Below, piece by piece: positions 50,901 through 63,292 of a stretch of 64,000 nucleotides of DNA. This DNA comes from Nematostella vectensis. Lineage: Eukaryota; Cnidaria; Anthozoa; Actiniaria; Edwardsiidae. The position numbers and the translations under genes are program-made. The notes under the pieces are model-generated. The model had not been told where the DNA came from, made no database searches, and saw nothing but the letters and a program-made list of their open reading frames with translations. Within the stretch, counting starts at the first letter, position 1. Every line of letters begins with the position of its first letter. The stretch is from the NCBI RefSeq assembly GCF_932526225.1, contig NC_064048.1:5934627-5998626 (forward strand). The letters run 5' to 3'.

Positions 50901-53019
50901 AAGTGTTTCTCTGTATTGAATAGAGCATATTTACATTTGTGTTTAGATCTTCAAAGAGCCTTGGAATCATGTGTTAGTCATACAATTCCTCAGGCGTTTA
51001 GTCTGACAAAGGTGTATGACATCAGAACTTGGCTAAATGGTTATGGAGCTGACCTTCATGAACACACTTTTCCAAAGTGCTTTAAACTGGAAGCTAATGA
51101 AAATGCAGTAGTAGAGATGTTCTACAGAAACTGGAGCCATTACAAATGGAAAGGACCAGTGGTGCTTATAGAGGTATGGATGGTATTGTACAATTAACAG
51201 TTATCTACTCAATCTCATCATACATGAGGTGATAGCCAACAAGGCATACTCGCTGAGTTGGCTATCACCTCACGACCACGAGATTAAGTGGAATAACTGT
51301 CTTATTTTACCCAATTTCGTATTATATTTGGTAGCTTTTCTGGTATTAAATTTGGACTTTTCACCCTCATTAAGCTTAACAAAACATGTGCCATTTTTTT
51401 CCGAGTCACTGTATATGAGCTGATAGTCTACTAGTAGAGAAGTCAATCAGAGCGCACTCTAGCTCATATCCTGTGAGTGTGGACATTATAATAGGTGTTA
51501 AACAGGTAAACCCCCTGGATTTAACCCCCTGTCCCTGGATTTAACCCAAATCCCCAAAAATATATAGAATTGACAAATAAATCAAAACGAAATTGTACAA
51601 ATGCGATCCACTAGGTAATGCAAAGCAAAGAAACTACTTTGGTATAACCATGTACAATTATTGTTGCTTTATTGTGTTACCTTCAACATTCGAAATGAAC
51701 AGATAACGTCTTATCATAACTCCAACCAATATATTATTTTCTTGTAGCGGGTTCCACCTGGCAAACCAGATCTTGTTAAACCAACCCTAAAAAAGCTTGA
51801 TTTTGAAAGACTTAAAACGGACATTCCAAAGTATGAAGGCAACATTCCTCAATCTGCATCCACAACATGGACCAACTGGCTCAATAGAATTGATGAGTTG
51901 TTGGAGGTACCTAAAGAGTACAATTGGCCAGTAGAGGAACTTTGTAAAGCTGAACGTACAGTACCTCAGCCTGTGTCAGAAAAAGTTCCTCAAGACCTGG
52001 AGGAGTTACGTGACAGGGAAACTCAAGAAACTAGAGAGGTACACTTCCCCTATAGCACCGACAAACTAGCAAGAAAAATGAAACAATATTATTTTTAATC
52101 CGAAAGGCCCAGTGACGCAGGGGTCCGAGATTGCATGGCAATCAGTGCCCTTTCTTATTCAAAAAAGGACAACAATAATTACATGAGTCTTTAGAACAGA
52201 GTCCAAAAACATTTTAAATTTCTTTTATTTTCACTATAATTCTGGGTGTTAACCGTCATAGATGCCCAACCGTAGCTATTGTTTTGACAACGGCCTGAAA
52301 CGCTTTTGTTTCAAGTTTTTCAGATCTTGAACAATCAGAACCTTTCGTTGTTCACTCCTCACTCTTCGCTATGCCTCATGTTATGGAATTTCCAATAAAT
52401 ATGGACAAAAAACTCAACAATTGGACACGCATGGCTGTAACCGAATAGACTCAAACTTGAAAACATTATTTATTGTAGTGCATGTATGATAAGCGCACCA
52501 TTTTAATACTCCAAGACACCTTCTCAATCTTGTAATGGTCAGTCAGAATAGGTCTAGACCAAAATTGTGAACTGTTCACAGCATATTGTCAAATGGCGTT
52601 AAACATAAGATCATCGGACATTAGCTTATCAACTATTTATATATTTTCAGATTTACACCGGACGATATAGGAGGCCAGAAGAAAGAGCAGCCCCAGTAGC
52701 CCTTGTCGAAGGGAACTTTCTTGAAGGAATCGCTGTTGGTGCCTTTGTGGCTATGTACTTCGCGAACTCAAACGAAATCCCGTGTCTTGGGAAAGTTTTA
52801 AAGCTAGAAACGGACCACTTCGAAGTCCATTACTACAAAGGTACATACAACGGTAGATGGACCCCAAGGCATGTCCCACGAAAGAGGGCTACGCCTTGGA
52901 CTGAGCGATTGGCTAAGACTTGCATCGTATGGTGGGGCCAACTCGTGGATGGGATGAAACTGGAAAAGGCTACCAGGACATTTTTGAAGGAGAGATACGA
53001 CTATCTTATCAGTCATTGA
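44924..53019 (+). CDS. DUF7869-type transposase-related protein (RNase-H-like), ten exons
   Basis: Exons are 44924-45467, 45943-45999, 46919-47056, 48265-48842, 49044-49165, 49532-49952, 50425-50530, 50947-51173, 51748-52038 and 52651-53019. All are GT-AG, every phase agrees, and there is no stop in 950 codons. Residues 1-246 are acidic and Ser-rich and repeat a short motif (SPVVARLLDES at about 74-84 and 95-105, with LLDETE and LLDDS variants). The core begins with a Cys cluster (KCCSNKC), then CKEAWLLACNVS, a CNDC pair, LYLQFDNCVRENKN (D594 and E599) and FLPVGHTHEDIDAFF (about 626-639). I recall this as the DUF7869 signature, likely an RNase-H-fold transposase derivative. The C-terminus (FVAMYF to RWTPRHVP) looks like a small SH3/Tudor-type barrel. 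The long intact, multi-intron frame suggests a functioning gene, possibly domesticated. Confidence 0.8.
46201..46386. mobile_element. Pogo/Tigger-type MITE, 186 bp, TA duplication
   Basis: Begins CAGTAGAACCTCTATTAA and ends TTAATAGAGGTTCCACTG, with TA on both sides (46199-46200 and 46387-46388). Internal tandem-like CTCTATTAAG phrases recur. It lies in the intron between exons 2 and 3 of the DUF7869-type gene. Confidence 0.8.
47645..48213 (+). CDS. DBF4-like alternative terminal exon
   Basis: An acceptor at 47641-47644 opens a 569-bp exon that runs to a TGA at 48211-48213. It accepts the phase-1 donor at 47056 (G+AT gives Asp), so exons 1-3 plus this exon encode a 435-aa protein. It carries DBF4 motif N (a BRCT-like fold): NIFLDICNTEIKKNIDKWL, FLCKNVDIVVT, then SSLMLQKALKARGSSS and KKWNIKIIKCREILALMK. 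Motif M follows: FIKVEDRSRKYRPEF, then FPYLDF and CTSPF. DBF4 activates the Cdc7 kinase at replication origins, with motif M contacting Cdc7. The C-terminal zinc finger (motif C) is absent because the frame stops first. No downstream donor and no clear AATAAA were found. It could alternatively be a separate gene or a skipped cassette. Confidence 0.7.
51208..51286. repeat. Intronic hairpin
   Basis: TGAGGTGATAGCCAAC and its complement GTTGGCTATCACCTCA, plus outer AATCTC/GAGATT, form a stem around a short loop in the intron after exon 51173. It may be part of a larger MITE, since related AGCTGATAG sequence recurs near 51418. Confidence 0.6.
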
Positions 53020-53050
53020 TAGCGGAGTTTAATATTGTTTTTTTTTAATA

Positions 53051-53237
53051 CAGTAGACCCTCGCTAAATTAAACTCCGAAAGAAAAGGAAACTTTAGTTC
53101 AAGTTAGCGGGGAGTTCGAGTAAGCTAGGTCGAAGAAACGTGGTTTTGAGTCATAACCAACTCAAGGGGAACAGGACTTGCTTCGGAATAGCGGGAGGAT
53201 TAGAGTTATTCTAGTTCGATTTAACTAGGTTCTACTG
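53051..53237. mobile_element. Pogo/Tigger-type MITE, 187 bp, TA duplication
   Basis: Begins CAGTAGACCCTCGCTAAATT, ends AACTAGGTTCTACTG, and is flanked by TA (53049-53050 and 53238-53239). It starts only 31 bp after the stop codon of the DUF7869-type gene, within its probable 3' UTR. Confidence 0.8.
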
Positions 53238-53479
53238 TATGTCGTATTTTGAGAATGCATTTCACTCTACATGTAGTTTGTCCATATGCCTTGCCCATTT
53301 TACCCTTTACCTCATTTTAAAAGTTTTGTTTATAGTATTTATTCAAAGACTTAAATAGGCCTTAAATAATCGTATGATATTATAAGTATATCATATGAAT
53401 CATATATTATATGTAAATAAATTATGCAGTTCGAAGAATAACAGTGTTTTTTGGGGGTTATGTCTTTAGGGGAAAAAAT

Positions 53480-54135
53480 TTCTGTGCCAAAGCGTGATGA
53501 CTGTTTTTTGGCCAGAATTTCCGTGGCAAGGCACGATGCTTTTGGGGCCAGAAATTCCGTGGTAAGGCGCGATGTTTTTTGGGGGCAAGAATTTCCGTTG
53601 TAAGGCGCGATGTATTTCGGGGGCCAGAATTTCCGTGGTAAGGCGCGATGTTTTTGGGGGCCAGAATTTCCGTGGTAAGGCGCGATGTTTTTCGGGGGCC
53701 AGAATTTCCGTGGTAAGGCGCGATGTTTTTCGGGGGCCAGAATTTCCGTGGTAAGGCGCGATGTTTTTTGGGGGCCAGAATTTCCGTGGTAAGGCGCGAT
53801 GTTTTGGGGGCCAGAATTTCCGTGGTAACGCGCGATGTTTTTCGGGGGCCAGAATTTCCGTGGTAAGGCGCGATGTTTTTTTGGGGCCAGAATTTCCGTG
53901 GTAAGGCGCGATGTTTTGGGGGGCCAGAATTTCCGTGGTAAGGCGCGATGTTTTTTGGGGGCCAGAATTTCCGTGGCAAGGCACGATGTTTTGGGGGGGC
54001 AGAATTTCCGTGGTAAGGCGCGTACTTTTGGGGGCCAGAATTTCCGTGGCAAGGCGTGGGATTTCAGGGGGTCAGAATTACCGTGGCAAACCGCGATGTT
54101 TTTTTGGTCCAGAATTTCCGTGGCATGGCTTTTTA
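53480..54135. repeat. Right flanking satellite, 17 units of 36-38 bp
   Basis: The core CCAGAATTTCCGTGG recurs with CCGTGG (or CCGTTG) at 53521, 53558, 53595, 53633, 53670, 53708, 53746, 53784, 53820, 53858, 53896, 53933, 53971, 54008, 54044, 54081 and 54118. The spacer is TAAGGCGCGATG plus a T/G tract of variable length. Outer units are more diverged. The long frames on both strands come from the repeat. The core matches the left array at 36985-37720. Confidence 0.9.
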
Positions 54136-54189
54136 ACTATAAAATATATGACATGGATTTCGGTCAAATTAAAGCTTTTTTATATTAAA

Positions 54190-55210
54190 TTAAAGAGGCA
54201 CCGCCAAAATTGAGCAAAACTTAAATTTTTACCCGATAGCCCGTTAAAATGGTCAAGATATCCATATAAAGAGCTAAATGAGAATAATTCAAAATGTTTG
54301 AGAATACGTTATCGGCAAAATTGATAAAAAAATGGCGCGCAAAACAACAATTTTTCCTTGAATCGTCAAAATGTAACGTTCTTAGCTCGGCAGTATATAA
54401 AAAAAATGTGAACAAAAACAACGCGAAAAACGAGAATAGACCGCCACAAACCAAATTTGTACTTCAGAGTATCTGCAAAAATACAAAATATTGTGTTAAT
54501 TTGAGGTATCGTAATAGCCAGATTTTATCTCTTGGAAAAATGATTCCGTGGTTTACTAATTTTTTTCAGCCAAAATGGCATTGTAGAAATTAGTGTAAGA
54601 AAGATTGCTTCTCAATCTTTTAAATAAAGATTTTTCCCACACTTATTAATTTAATTTTTTTGTCATTTGCAAAATGTTCCAAAACATCTCGCCTCACTTC
54701 TTCGAAATTCTGATTATTTGAACTACTACAGAAACTACAAAAACTGAGTCTTTAGTTCCTTTTTAACTTTTTTTTTTACCCTAGTCTTGATTTATATTTT
54801 ATTCGTTTGAAACCTATCGAAGTGTATAGGCGGTATGCATGTAAAACGTGCTATTTGTTTGTTGAAGCATTCACGGAGTTACTCAAATAAGGGCACTATA
54901 ACGCGGCGGTTTAGTGGAATCAAAGTGCTGTCTTCGCTTATGTAGATTTAGCTTTCTCTTTCGTCACTTAGATAGCCAATTGTCTTGTTATTTGTCGCTA
55001 ACTAGCGGGTGGTATTAAGAAGGTATACATCTTTCAGTCGGAGGAGAACTTAAAAAGGCGAGCTCATTATAACAGCTTTCAAGCAGAGCTATTGAATACG
55101 CCTTGCAAATGAGATATCACGAGATGCTGCGGAATTTTATGGGCGTTTCTGATGAAGGGCGAGGGAAGAGTGGAGAGAATAATTGAAAGGTAGTCGGTCT
55201 CTGGTAGTGT

Positions 55211-55241
<31 letters not shown>

Positions 55242-57940
55242 GGATAACAATAGCGAAAGAAAGGAGTGAGGGACGGCAGATGATTCGGTCATAAAGCTTA
55301 TTTTAAAAAAAAGGATTCACATTTCTTTATTTGCTAAAATAATCTAAAACGCAATACCACAGAATAACTTTGGATGACACAATCGGACCAAACAAAAAGA
55401 GCTATTAGTGATTTATTATTCAAGGATTATACCATCGTATCTTTAAAGCCATTTTGGAACACTTAGGCCTCATTCTTGGTGCTTTTGTATTGTTTGTAAT
55501 TGTGGGTTTTGAATAGATCTGGGCCCTTAGGAAAGTATCATATACTTCCACCAGGATAACGAAAAGAGCTCAGAAATAGCTAGTTTATTTTGGAAAGCTG
55601 TTGTTTTCTGTTTGAGGACATCTAGATCGACCAGCATGGCGCTTCAAGAATATTGTCAATTATACATATCGTAGCATGGGTTTCTTAAAACGTGAATAAC
55701 AATACTTTCCCTATCTGACGCATAGCTAGAAGGGCCTAGCCTTAAAAGATTCCATATCATGTTTATCAATGTCATCATGAAATATGTATATATCTATATA
55801 ATGTATTTGATAAAGGGGCGCACGCATTAGCAGACTATTGTTGACCCTTGATATAAGAGTCCGAGTAAGCGGCGAGATTGGTTATCCGAGTAAAATGACT
55901 CAGAAGTAGGATCTAGGTGACTCAACTCAATTCTAACTCGAGTTGACGGGGAGATCGAGTTATTCCAGACCGTGTAATTGGGATTCAACTGTATGATAAC
56001 TTGAAAATCGTAAGAGGTATAAGGTTATCAGGTTCCTTGTGAGAAAGGTCACGAGCTGGGTGATATATTTATTTTAGTTCGATATATCGGGGTTCCACTG
56101 TATAATAACTCTAAAATATCACGGGGCGAGAGAGTTTTTGAGTTCGAGTTTTCGAGTTTCCATGTGAGAAAGGCTGTCAAATGCGCCAAGCATATCATGA
56201 GTTTTAAACAAAAATAATGGGCGGATAAGCAAAGGAAAAAAAAAACGATTTAATGGAATAGATTGCTTATGGCGTTTCAGCAGCTGATTTTTATTCCGTT
56301 TGACGTCATAGGGAACCTTTTCATCTCGCCAGCATCCGCTCGTGAAGTGACCCTCGCCTGGCTGGTTCTCTTGCGTTGCTTTGCAAAAAGGGGTCGTTTG
56401 CTCTGATAGCTTTCGTGGGTGGTGAATAGAAAAACAACATCGTTATCTATAATAGCATTGCCTGTGTAATTTTAACATTTGCGTATGGCACGAATAAACG
56501 TCGTACCTTTTCACACCAGAAAAGCATTATTGCACACCTGTTTCAAAAGTGTTAGAGGTGTTTTAGGCATACATCTTATTCAAAGGTATTGAAAGTGTTT
56601 TAGGGAGGTACTACAAATACATTGTAACTGTAAATAATATGGTTTTTAGCGGTGATGGGTTTATACGCTTGGGGAAGATGGGGCTATTTTGCTTGGAATT
56701 AGTAGTAAATATTTAATGGTGCTATTAAAGCTTTACTATTACACAAAGCGTTTTTTCTCAGACTTTATGCTGGTGATAAATATCCAGGTTTATGTTGGAG
56801 TAAACGTGCTTTTTGGTGATGTAAAAGTTTTTCCTTTCTAATAGCCTAAAGGCTTTCTAAATTGGCGTTCTTGATATGACAAGCCGGAAAGGTGCTAGAT
56901 GTTTAACACTGAGAGAAAACGCACAACAAATTCTAGCGAGGGTATAAATTATTCTTAATGTTAACTATTGTTCGTGGAGCCAAGAGAATAAAAAATGATC
57001 GATAACAGGGCTTTACTATTGAATTATCAGTAAAAGTTGCAAGAACGGATGCAGGGGGTCGGTCCATTCAGGTGATGCCATCCCCTCTCCCTTCATGCCC
57101 CCCCTACCCTCACATATGAAGAAAACGTTGTCGTTTTGGGGATCTGGTAACGAGGAATCTTAGTCTCTTATCCGATACTTTCTCCATTGACTAAAGATGG
57201 TCACAGTCACTGTTTTTCTTTTCCGATTACAAGTCATAAAGTTTACGAAGCACCTGCGGTACGGCAACCTTAAAAATGACAAGAATCATGCAGTTTTTCC
57301 AAATAAGGAATATATTAGTTTCCTTATATGGAAGTGACCGCGTTTGGCAAAAACGACAATTTTTGGCTAAATTTTCTTGATACGTGCCCTCCCCCCCTCT
57401 CTTCATGCCCCCACCCCACCCTCCTTGGAAATCTTTATAGTTTTTAAATAAAACTTGGGAATATTTCTTGAAAATCTAGAACGACAAAGCCTGATTAGTT
57501 GTATTCTGACTTTCTAAATTGTTTGTAAGGAAGTGCGCAGTTAAGATTATTATCAAATCTATAAAGTTCTCCCACTAATAACCATCACTCGGATATTCCC
57601 TTTCATTAAACCGGTTTTGACCAATTTGCCGAATAGTTAGTTAATAGGATCAACAATTCGTGCTATCAACCGATTAGATCTTAGTGAGTCAAAACGAACA
57701 CAGTGTAATGAATTTCTGATCACTAATGGCTTCCATTTGTGGCTACAAATGACAATTCCGTGACCGTGTTATTTTTTTAGAAGATAGCTTCAGTCCTATA
57801 AAGCACCTCCAACTATATTACCTTATATGTATATATTTAATTTTTTACATTTTTTTCTTCTTCTTTGATTAATCAACCTAATTCATTTGTTCTTAGCGAG
57901 CTCTTGCGAGCATTTGCGAGCAAAGCACAAAGGATTTTCG
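54190..57940. other. Intergenic region without a supported gene
   Basis: Mostly AT-rich. It holds a (GT)n-G run at 55207-55242, pogo-like MITE remnants ending GGATTCAACTG (about 55838-55991) and GGGGTTCCACTG (about 56096), and one copy of a dispersed repeat at 57060-57390. No frame shows domain or splice support. Confidence 0.5.
57060..57390 (+). repeat. Interspersed repeat family 3, copy 1
   Basis: Shares GATGGTCACAG, AAGTCATA, AGTTTACGAAGCACC, GCGGCAACCTTAAAAAT-type and GACAATTTTTGGCT blocks in the same order and orientation with 61980-62215. Confidence 0.7.
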
Positions 57941-57954
57941 TTTTGGCGAACTTC

Positions 57955-59006
57955 TGGATATTCTTTACAGAAAACTTCTGGTTTTCATTAAACCCATGGA
58001 ATACACTTTAGCTTACTTATCACTAGTTCATTCCATTTATTTTTCTTTGTCTGACTTTGACCACTAAACTTTGACATTTTGTTCAACGGTTATATGAAAA
58101 CCACTCTTTGATTTTGTTATTATTATTATCTATCCTAAGCCGAATTCACGCCAACAAAATTAAAAGAAACGATCCAAGTCGAAAGTCAGAAACCCCCTTA
58201 CCATAGAGTGAAGTGGTAACCATTGGTGCACACACACTTCAGTCCAAGGGGGGGTTTCTGACTTTCGACTTGGAGTGTTTTTCCAAAGATTTATATACAA
58301 CGAGCAAAAGAGCTTCTTTTTACTTTGTTGGCGTAAACTGGGGCACTACAAATTAATACATGCAGTGCAAGCACGGCTAAACATTACAACATTACATTGG
58401 CGGATCAAGCCTTCCGCTAAAGGGGGGAGGGGGGTGGTGGGTGTTCGGTTCAGTGACGAAGAGGAGAGGTTTTTTTTTTTATATATATATGGCTTTCTGG
58501 CAGCCCAAAAGGTGGTGGTGGTGGTGGTGGTGGTGGTGGTGGTGGTGGTGGTGGTGGTGGTGGTGGGGGGGGGGGGGGGGGGGGGGGGTTGAACCCCGTA
58601 AACCCTCCCCCTAGATCCGCTACTGAATTATGCACCACACATGCGAATACTGGCTTATCTCTTCTTGCCCTTCCGGATGGAGGGAGACATATTAGGGCCT
58701 TCCTTTGCGATTTTAATCTTTCAAAAACAATACCGTATCAAAAATGGAACTCAGATAGACTGATAAAATATAGGAATGACCTTGAAATAAAAGCTTCACA
58801 ATAACCTTGCCTGTCTTTTTTTTTGTATACCCTTCCTGCAAAACACCCAAGTCTGCCCTAGAGAAATGTTTAATAAAGACGAACATCTGGCAGACTCGAA
58901 ATCAACCCTGAAGAATTCTTTATATAGACGCATATTGGCAGACTCGAGAACTGCCCTCAAATTCTTAATAAAGACGCATGTTTGGCAGACTCGAGAACTG
59001 CCCTGA
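57955..59006 (+). repeat. 1.05-kb tandem duplication, copy 1
   Basis: Runs from about TGGATATTCTTTACAG to CTCGAGAACTGCCCTGAA and recurs at +1140 bp. Internally it holds a 25-bp-arm hairpin (AAGTCGAAAGTCAGAAACCC at about 58177 and its complement at about 58250), a (GGT)n tract followed by a long G run (58511-58589), and GGCGGATC/GATCCGC ends of a small element. The poly-Val/poly-Pro frames across the GGT tract are not genes. Confidence 0.9.
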
Positions 59007-59092
59007 ATCAAAGAGTGGTTTTCATATAACCGTTGAACAAAATGTCAAAGTTTAGTGGTCAAAGTCAGACAAAGAAAAATAAATGGAATGAA
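59007..59092 (-). repeat. Inverted 86-bp segment at the duplication junction
   Basis: TCAAAGAGTGGTTTTCATAT through AATAAATGGAATGAA is the reverse complement of about 58027-58112 inside copy 1. It lies exactly between the two copies. Confidence 0.85.
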
Positions 59093-60146
59093 TATTGATA
59101 TTCTTTACAGAAAACTTCTGGTTTTCATTAAACCCATGGAATACACTTTAGCTTACTTATCACTAGTTCATTCCATTTATTTTTCTTTGTCTGACTTTGA
59201 CCACTAAACTTTGACATTTTGTTCAACGGTTATATGAAAACCACTCTTTGATTTTGTTATTATTATTATCTATCCTAAGCCGAATTCACGCCAACAAAAT
59301 TAAAAGAAACGATCCAAGTCGAAAGTCAGAAACCCCCTTACCATAGAGTGAAGTGGTAACCATTGGTGCACACACACTTCAGTCCAAGGGGGGGTTTCTG
59401 ACTTTCGACTTGGAGTGTTTTTCCAAAGATTTATATACAACGAGCAAAAGAGCTTCTTTTTACTTTGTTGGCGTAAACTGGGGCACTACAAATTAATACA
59501 TGCAGTGCAAGCACGGCTAAACATTACAACATTACATTGGCGGATCAAGCCTTCCGCTAAAGGGGGGAGGGGGGTGGTGGGTGTTCGGTTCAGTGACGAA
59601 GAGGAGAGGTTTTTTTTTTTATATATATATGGCTTTCTGGCAGCCCAAAAGGTGGTGGTGGTGGTGGTGGTGGTGGTGGTGGTGGTGGTGGTGGTGGTGG
59701 TGGTGGGGGGGGGGGGGGGGGGGGGGGGTTGAACCCCGTAAACCCTCCCCCTAGATCCGCTACTGAATTATGCACCACACATGCGAATACTGGCTTATCT
59801 CTTCTTGCCCTTCCGGATGGAGGGAGACATATTAGGGCCTTCCTTTGCGATTTTAATCTTTCAAAAACAATACCGTATCAAAAATGGAACTCAGATAGAC
59901 TGATAAAATATAGGAATGACCTTGAAATAAAAGCTTCACAATAACCTTGCCTGTCTTTTTTTTTGTATACCCTTCCTGCAAAACACCCAAGTCTGCCCTA
60001 GAGAAATGTTTAATAAAGACGAACATCTGGCAGACTCGAAATCAACCCTGAAGAATTCTTTATATAGACGCATATTGGCAGACTCGAGAACTGCCCTCAA
60101 ATTCTTAATAAAGACGCATGTTTGGCAGACTCGAGAACTGCCCTGA
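59093..60146 (+). repeat. 1.05-kb tandem duplication, copy 2
   Basis: Copy of 57955-59006 with no difference that I noticed, including the GGT and G tracts, which normally vary between duplicates. After GAACTGCCCTGAA the sequence diverges into unique DNA. Confidence 0.9.
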
Positions 60147-61979
60147 AGAATTTTGTTGATAAAGAAGAAAATTTGGCAGATTTGACTATCTGTTTTTTGG
60201 TTACATATGTCCGGCAGCCGGCCAAGGCATTGAAATACTTCACAGAAGTTACGGAACCTATATCTTAACTAAAAAGTATACTTTTGATAAAGGATTACTA
60301 TGCCAATCAATAGCATCTTTTACATGATACTTTGGTTAAGCTCTGAGTGTCGGTCTTGGTTTCTGTGGACTGCGGGCCACGGAGTCTTTTCAACACATTT
60401 ACGACGGAAACCGTAAAAAGGGTCGTACGTTTGCAAAAATGACTTTGTAGCGGAAGCCGCGAGGATTTTCTAAGAATATTAAATCCTATATACGTCTTCC
60501 AGAGCGTTTCATAACAGGTCTATGTGTGTAGTGTCAAATATCATTATTTTGCACTAAACTTATAATTAGTTGTATGTACCCTTAATTTTGATGTGGTGTC
60601 TGAGGTCGCCACTAGAGTAATTTGCTATGACTCTTTGGAAGAGGTACCCCAGAACGCCATTCGCGCGTAACAACAAAATTACACGAACTCTGAAATCTTC
60701 TTTCATTGTTCATGTATTGCTCCCTATTTTTATTAATGTTGGTAGAGCTCCTGGTCATATTGCGAGCTGGTGAAATATGTATTTCAAATATGCGAGCTGC
60801 TGTATTTTCATGATAAATTTATGCATTCAAAAAATGTGGAAAAGTTGGAGTTAGGTTTAGATTTGTTATGAAACTCATTTTTGACATAAATTGTACATCA
60901 AGCTTTGCTGCTTTTTTTATTGTCATCATTAGAAAGCCAAGGCTATAATGAATTCCAATAAGATTTTTTTTCTAAATGGGTGCACTTAATATAACGTCTG
61001 GATTGCCAAAGGTTAAGAAATACACATATGTTGTTCTGAGTTTTTAATAATATTTTTGGAATGGATTGAGCCTAGGGCCATCTGCGAACAAAATTAAAAA
61101 ATATATATATATAGTAGTAGGATGTGGACTTATTGCCATATTACAAATTTTAACAAATAACAGCTGCATGGTTTTATGTCGTATATACATTTATTTCTTC
61201 CTTTGAGTTGTAGAGTTGGAATAATTAGGCTAGAATTTGTTTATAATCCATTTTTTTTAAATATGACATTTACTTTTTTCGTTTGTATTAGTATATACGT
61301 CGAATAATAAAACTGCAAGTAATTAAAGTTTTACAATATGCTGTCTGTATGTTTTAATCTTCCCTTGTTCAGATTGGCAGATAGCTTTTTGTCTTGATCA
61401 TTATTTATCGTTATCGCTACAATAATGTCGCGACAATGTTTAAGAGGTTAGTGACATTAAAAATCTCGCTTATTTTAGACCTTTTGAACATTCTAACATC
61501 GTTTTATGAATGCTTTGGGAATGATGGATGGTTCTTTGGTTTTTATTACCAGTAGGCCAAGTCTTGTAAACAAAAATGATTTGTATTATTTGCCTTTACA
61601 GCTTATGGCAAGCCCGAAGACGCAAAAGATTTCAATAGCATATAAGGGTCTAATTAGATTAATATGGATGTTTTACGTCTATTGCGAAGATAAAACAGGA
61701 TTCTTTCCCTTATCTTCTGTCAAGTGAATCAATCCATTCAGACGTATCCATTACGATATTCGCTGTTCATCGTTTTTAATAATATTCTTCATCATTTTTG
61801 TGTGTGCTAAGCGCTACCATTGAATAAGCCCCACCCTTCGATAAAAGCCACATCATTAGGGGTGGACCATTAGAAATTTGGGAAGAAGGGTGGCAATTCC
61901 CAAAAAAAAAAAAAAAAAAAAAAAACTTGCATGGCCAATTCTTCAAAAAAAAAAAACTAAAAAAAAAATGCAGAACTCC

Positions 61980-62215
61980 AAGCACTAACTTGCACCATAT
62001 GAAGAAAACTTTGTAGTTTGGGGGTCTGATACCTAGGAATTTTAGTTTCTTTTCAAATATTTTCTCCGTTGACTAGAGATGGTCACAGTAACTGTTTTTC
62101 TCTTTTGTACAAGTCATATAGTTTACGAAGCACCCGCGGCAACCTTAAAAATTACAAGAAATACCGCGTTTGTCAAAAATGACAATTTTTGGCTGAATTT
62201 CCTTGGGCACACTAT
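61980..62215 (+). repeat. Interspersed repeat family 3, copy 2
   Basis: Same order of blocks as 57060-57390 (GATGGTCACAGTAACTG, AGTTTACGAAGCACC, CAATTTTTGGCTGAATTT), diverged by scattered substitutions and small gaps. Confidence 0.7.
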
Positions 62216-62984
62216 TATTTTTTTAACCTTATCTCTTTAACGATATCACCATATTATTTCTAAAATATTATTTTTTTGTTTTTCAAGGCCGTATTGCCTT
62301 TGTCGAAAACAAAGTATATAGTACTTAGTTTATAGTACTACTTTCCGAAGGTAGATATGCAACAGCAGCGTAGCCATGAATGTTTAACAGGAGGGGGCCC
62401 AAAAGGCCCTTTCAATGCATTTTCTCCTGTACTTTGATAATTTTTAGCTGCTAGAAGGGTGGGGGGTGGGGGGGAGTGGCTGGGCCCCTGTGCAATGTTG
62501 GAGTTATAACAACAGGTTAGCAAGGTGATTTTCAAAACGTAGCATAGTGGTGTCGCTAGCTGCGGGTTAGAGCCATTGTGTTGTCTCTTTTCTTTGAAAC
62601 GCAAACTCCTTAACACGGCATGTGCTCTCTGACACCTTATTCATATTCCCCTTGTCCAATATCTTCTGTACTAGGGGGGAATAAATCCCCATTAACATGT
62701 AGAGTGTTTTTTTAGATAAATGCCTTAAAACTCTTATGGTGCCAATTCTAAAGAATTCTGACATTAATTTTTTATGTATATTTACATGGAATTCTTATTC
62801 ATCTCACGCTCTGTCTATATGATTTCCAAGGTTTTCTCATGATCATATACGTTTTAGTACCCAAAATACCTGGAGGCAATTTCCCTCGCTAACGAAATTT
62901 TGCAATCTTTATGTGTTCGATGAACGCCACAGAGAGAAACTCGACTTTTCCCAAAGAAACGATTAGAAGAAAACACATATCAGC

Positions 62985-63292
62985 AGCATATAACGGTAGG
63001 AGCCTCCTTAAGTCGCCATATTCATTACGAAAGCAACGGTTTTCTCAACACGAGCTATACCAATGGCACGTTATTGACATAACAGGGGAAGTACTAATCA
63101 AAATAATGCTATGACTCAGACTTTCACACTAGCCTTTGTATAAACAAGCGACTCAAAATGGTCGGCAGTTTCGATACTGCCTCAAAGTTTCGAAAATAGC
63201 GATATGGTTTCCATGGGTATCCACCAACTTAATATGGTATAACGGTAGGAGCCCCCTTAAGTCGCCATATTCATTACGAAAGCAACCGTTTG
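62985..63292 (+). repeat. ~57-bp direct repeat pair
   Basis: TATAACGGTAGGAGCC followed by CCTTAAGTCGCCATATTC and ATTACGAAAGCAAC occurs at about 62988-63045 and again at about 63238-63292. Confidence 0.8.

Noticed and set aside
53351-54052. Long open frames of about 230 and 170 codons on the minus strand
   Set aside because: They are read through the 36-38-bp satellite in several frames at once; repetitive peptide without domain.
58275-59778. Poly-Val/Gly and poly-Pro frames, each present twice
   Set aside because: They cross a (GGT)n-G tract within a duplicated repeat.
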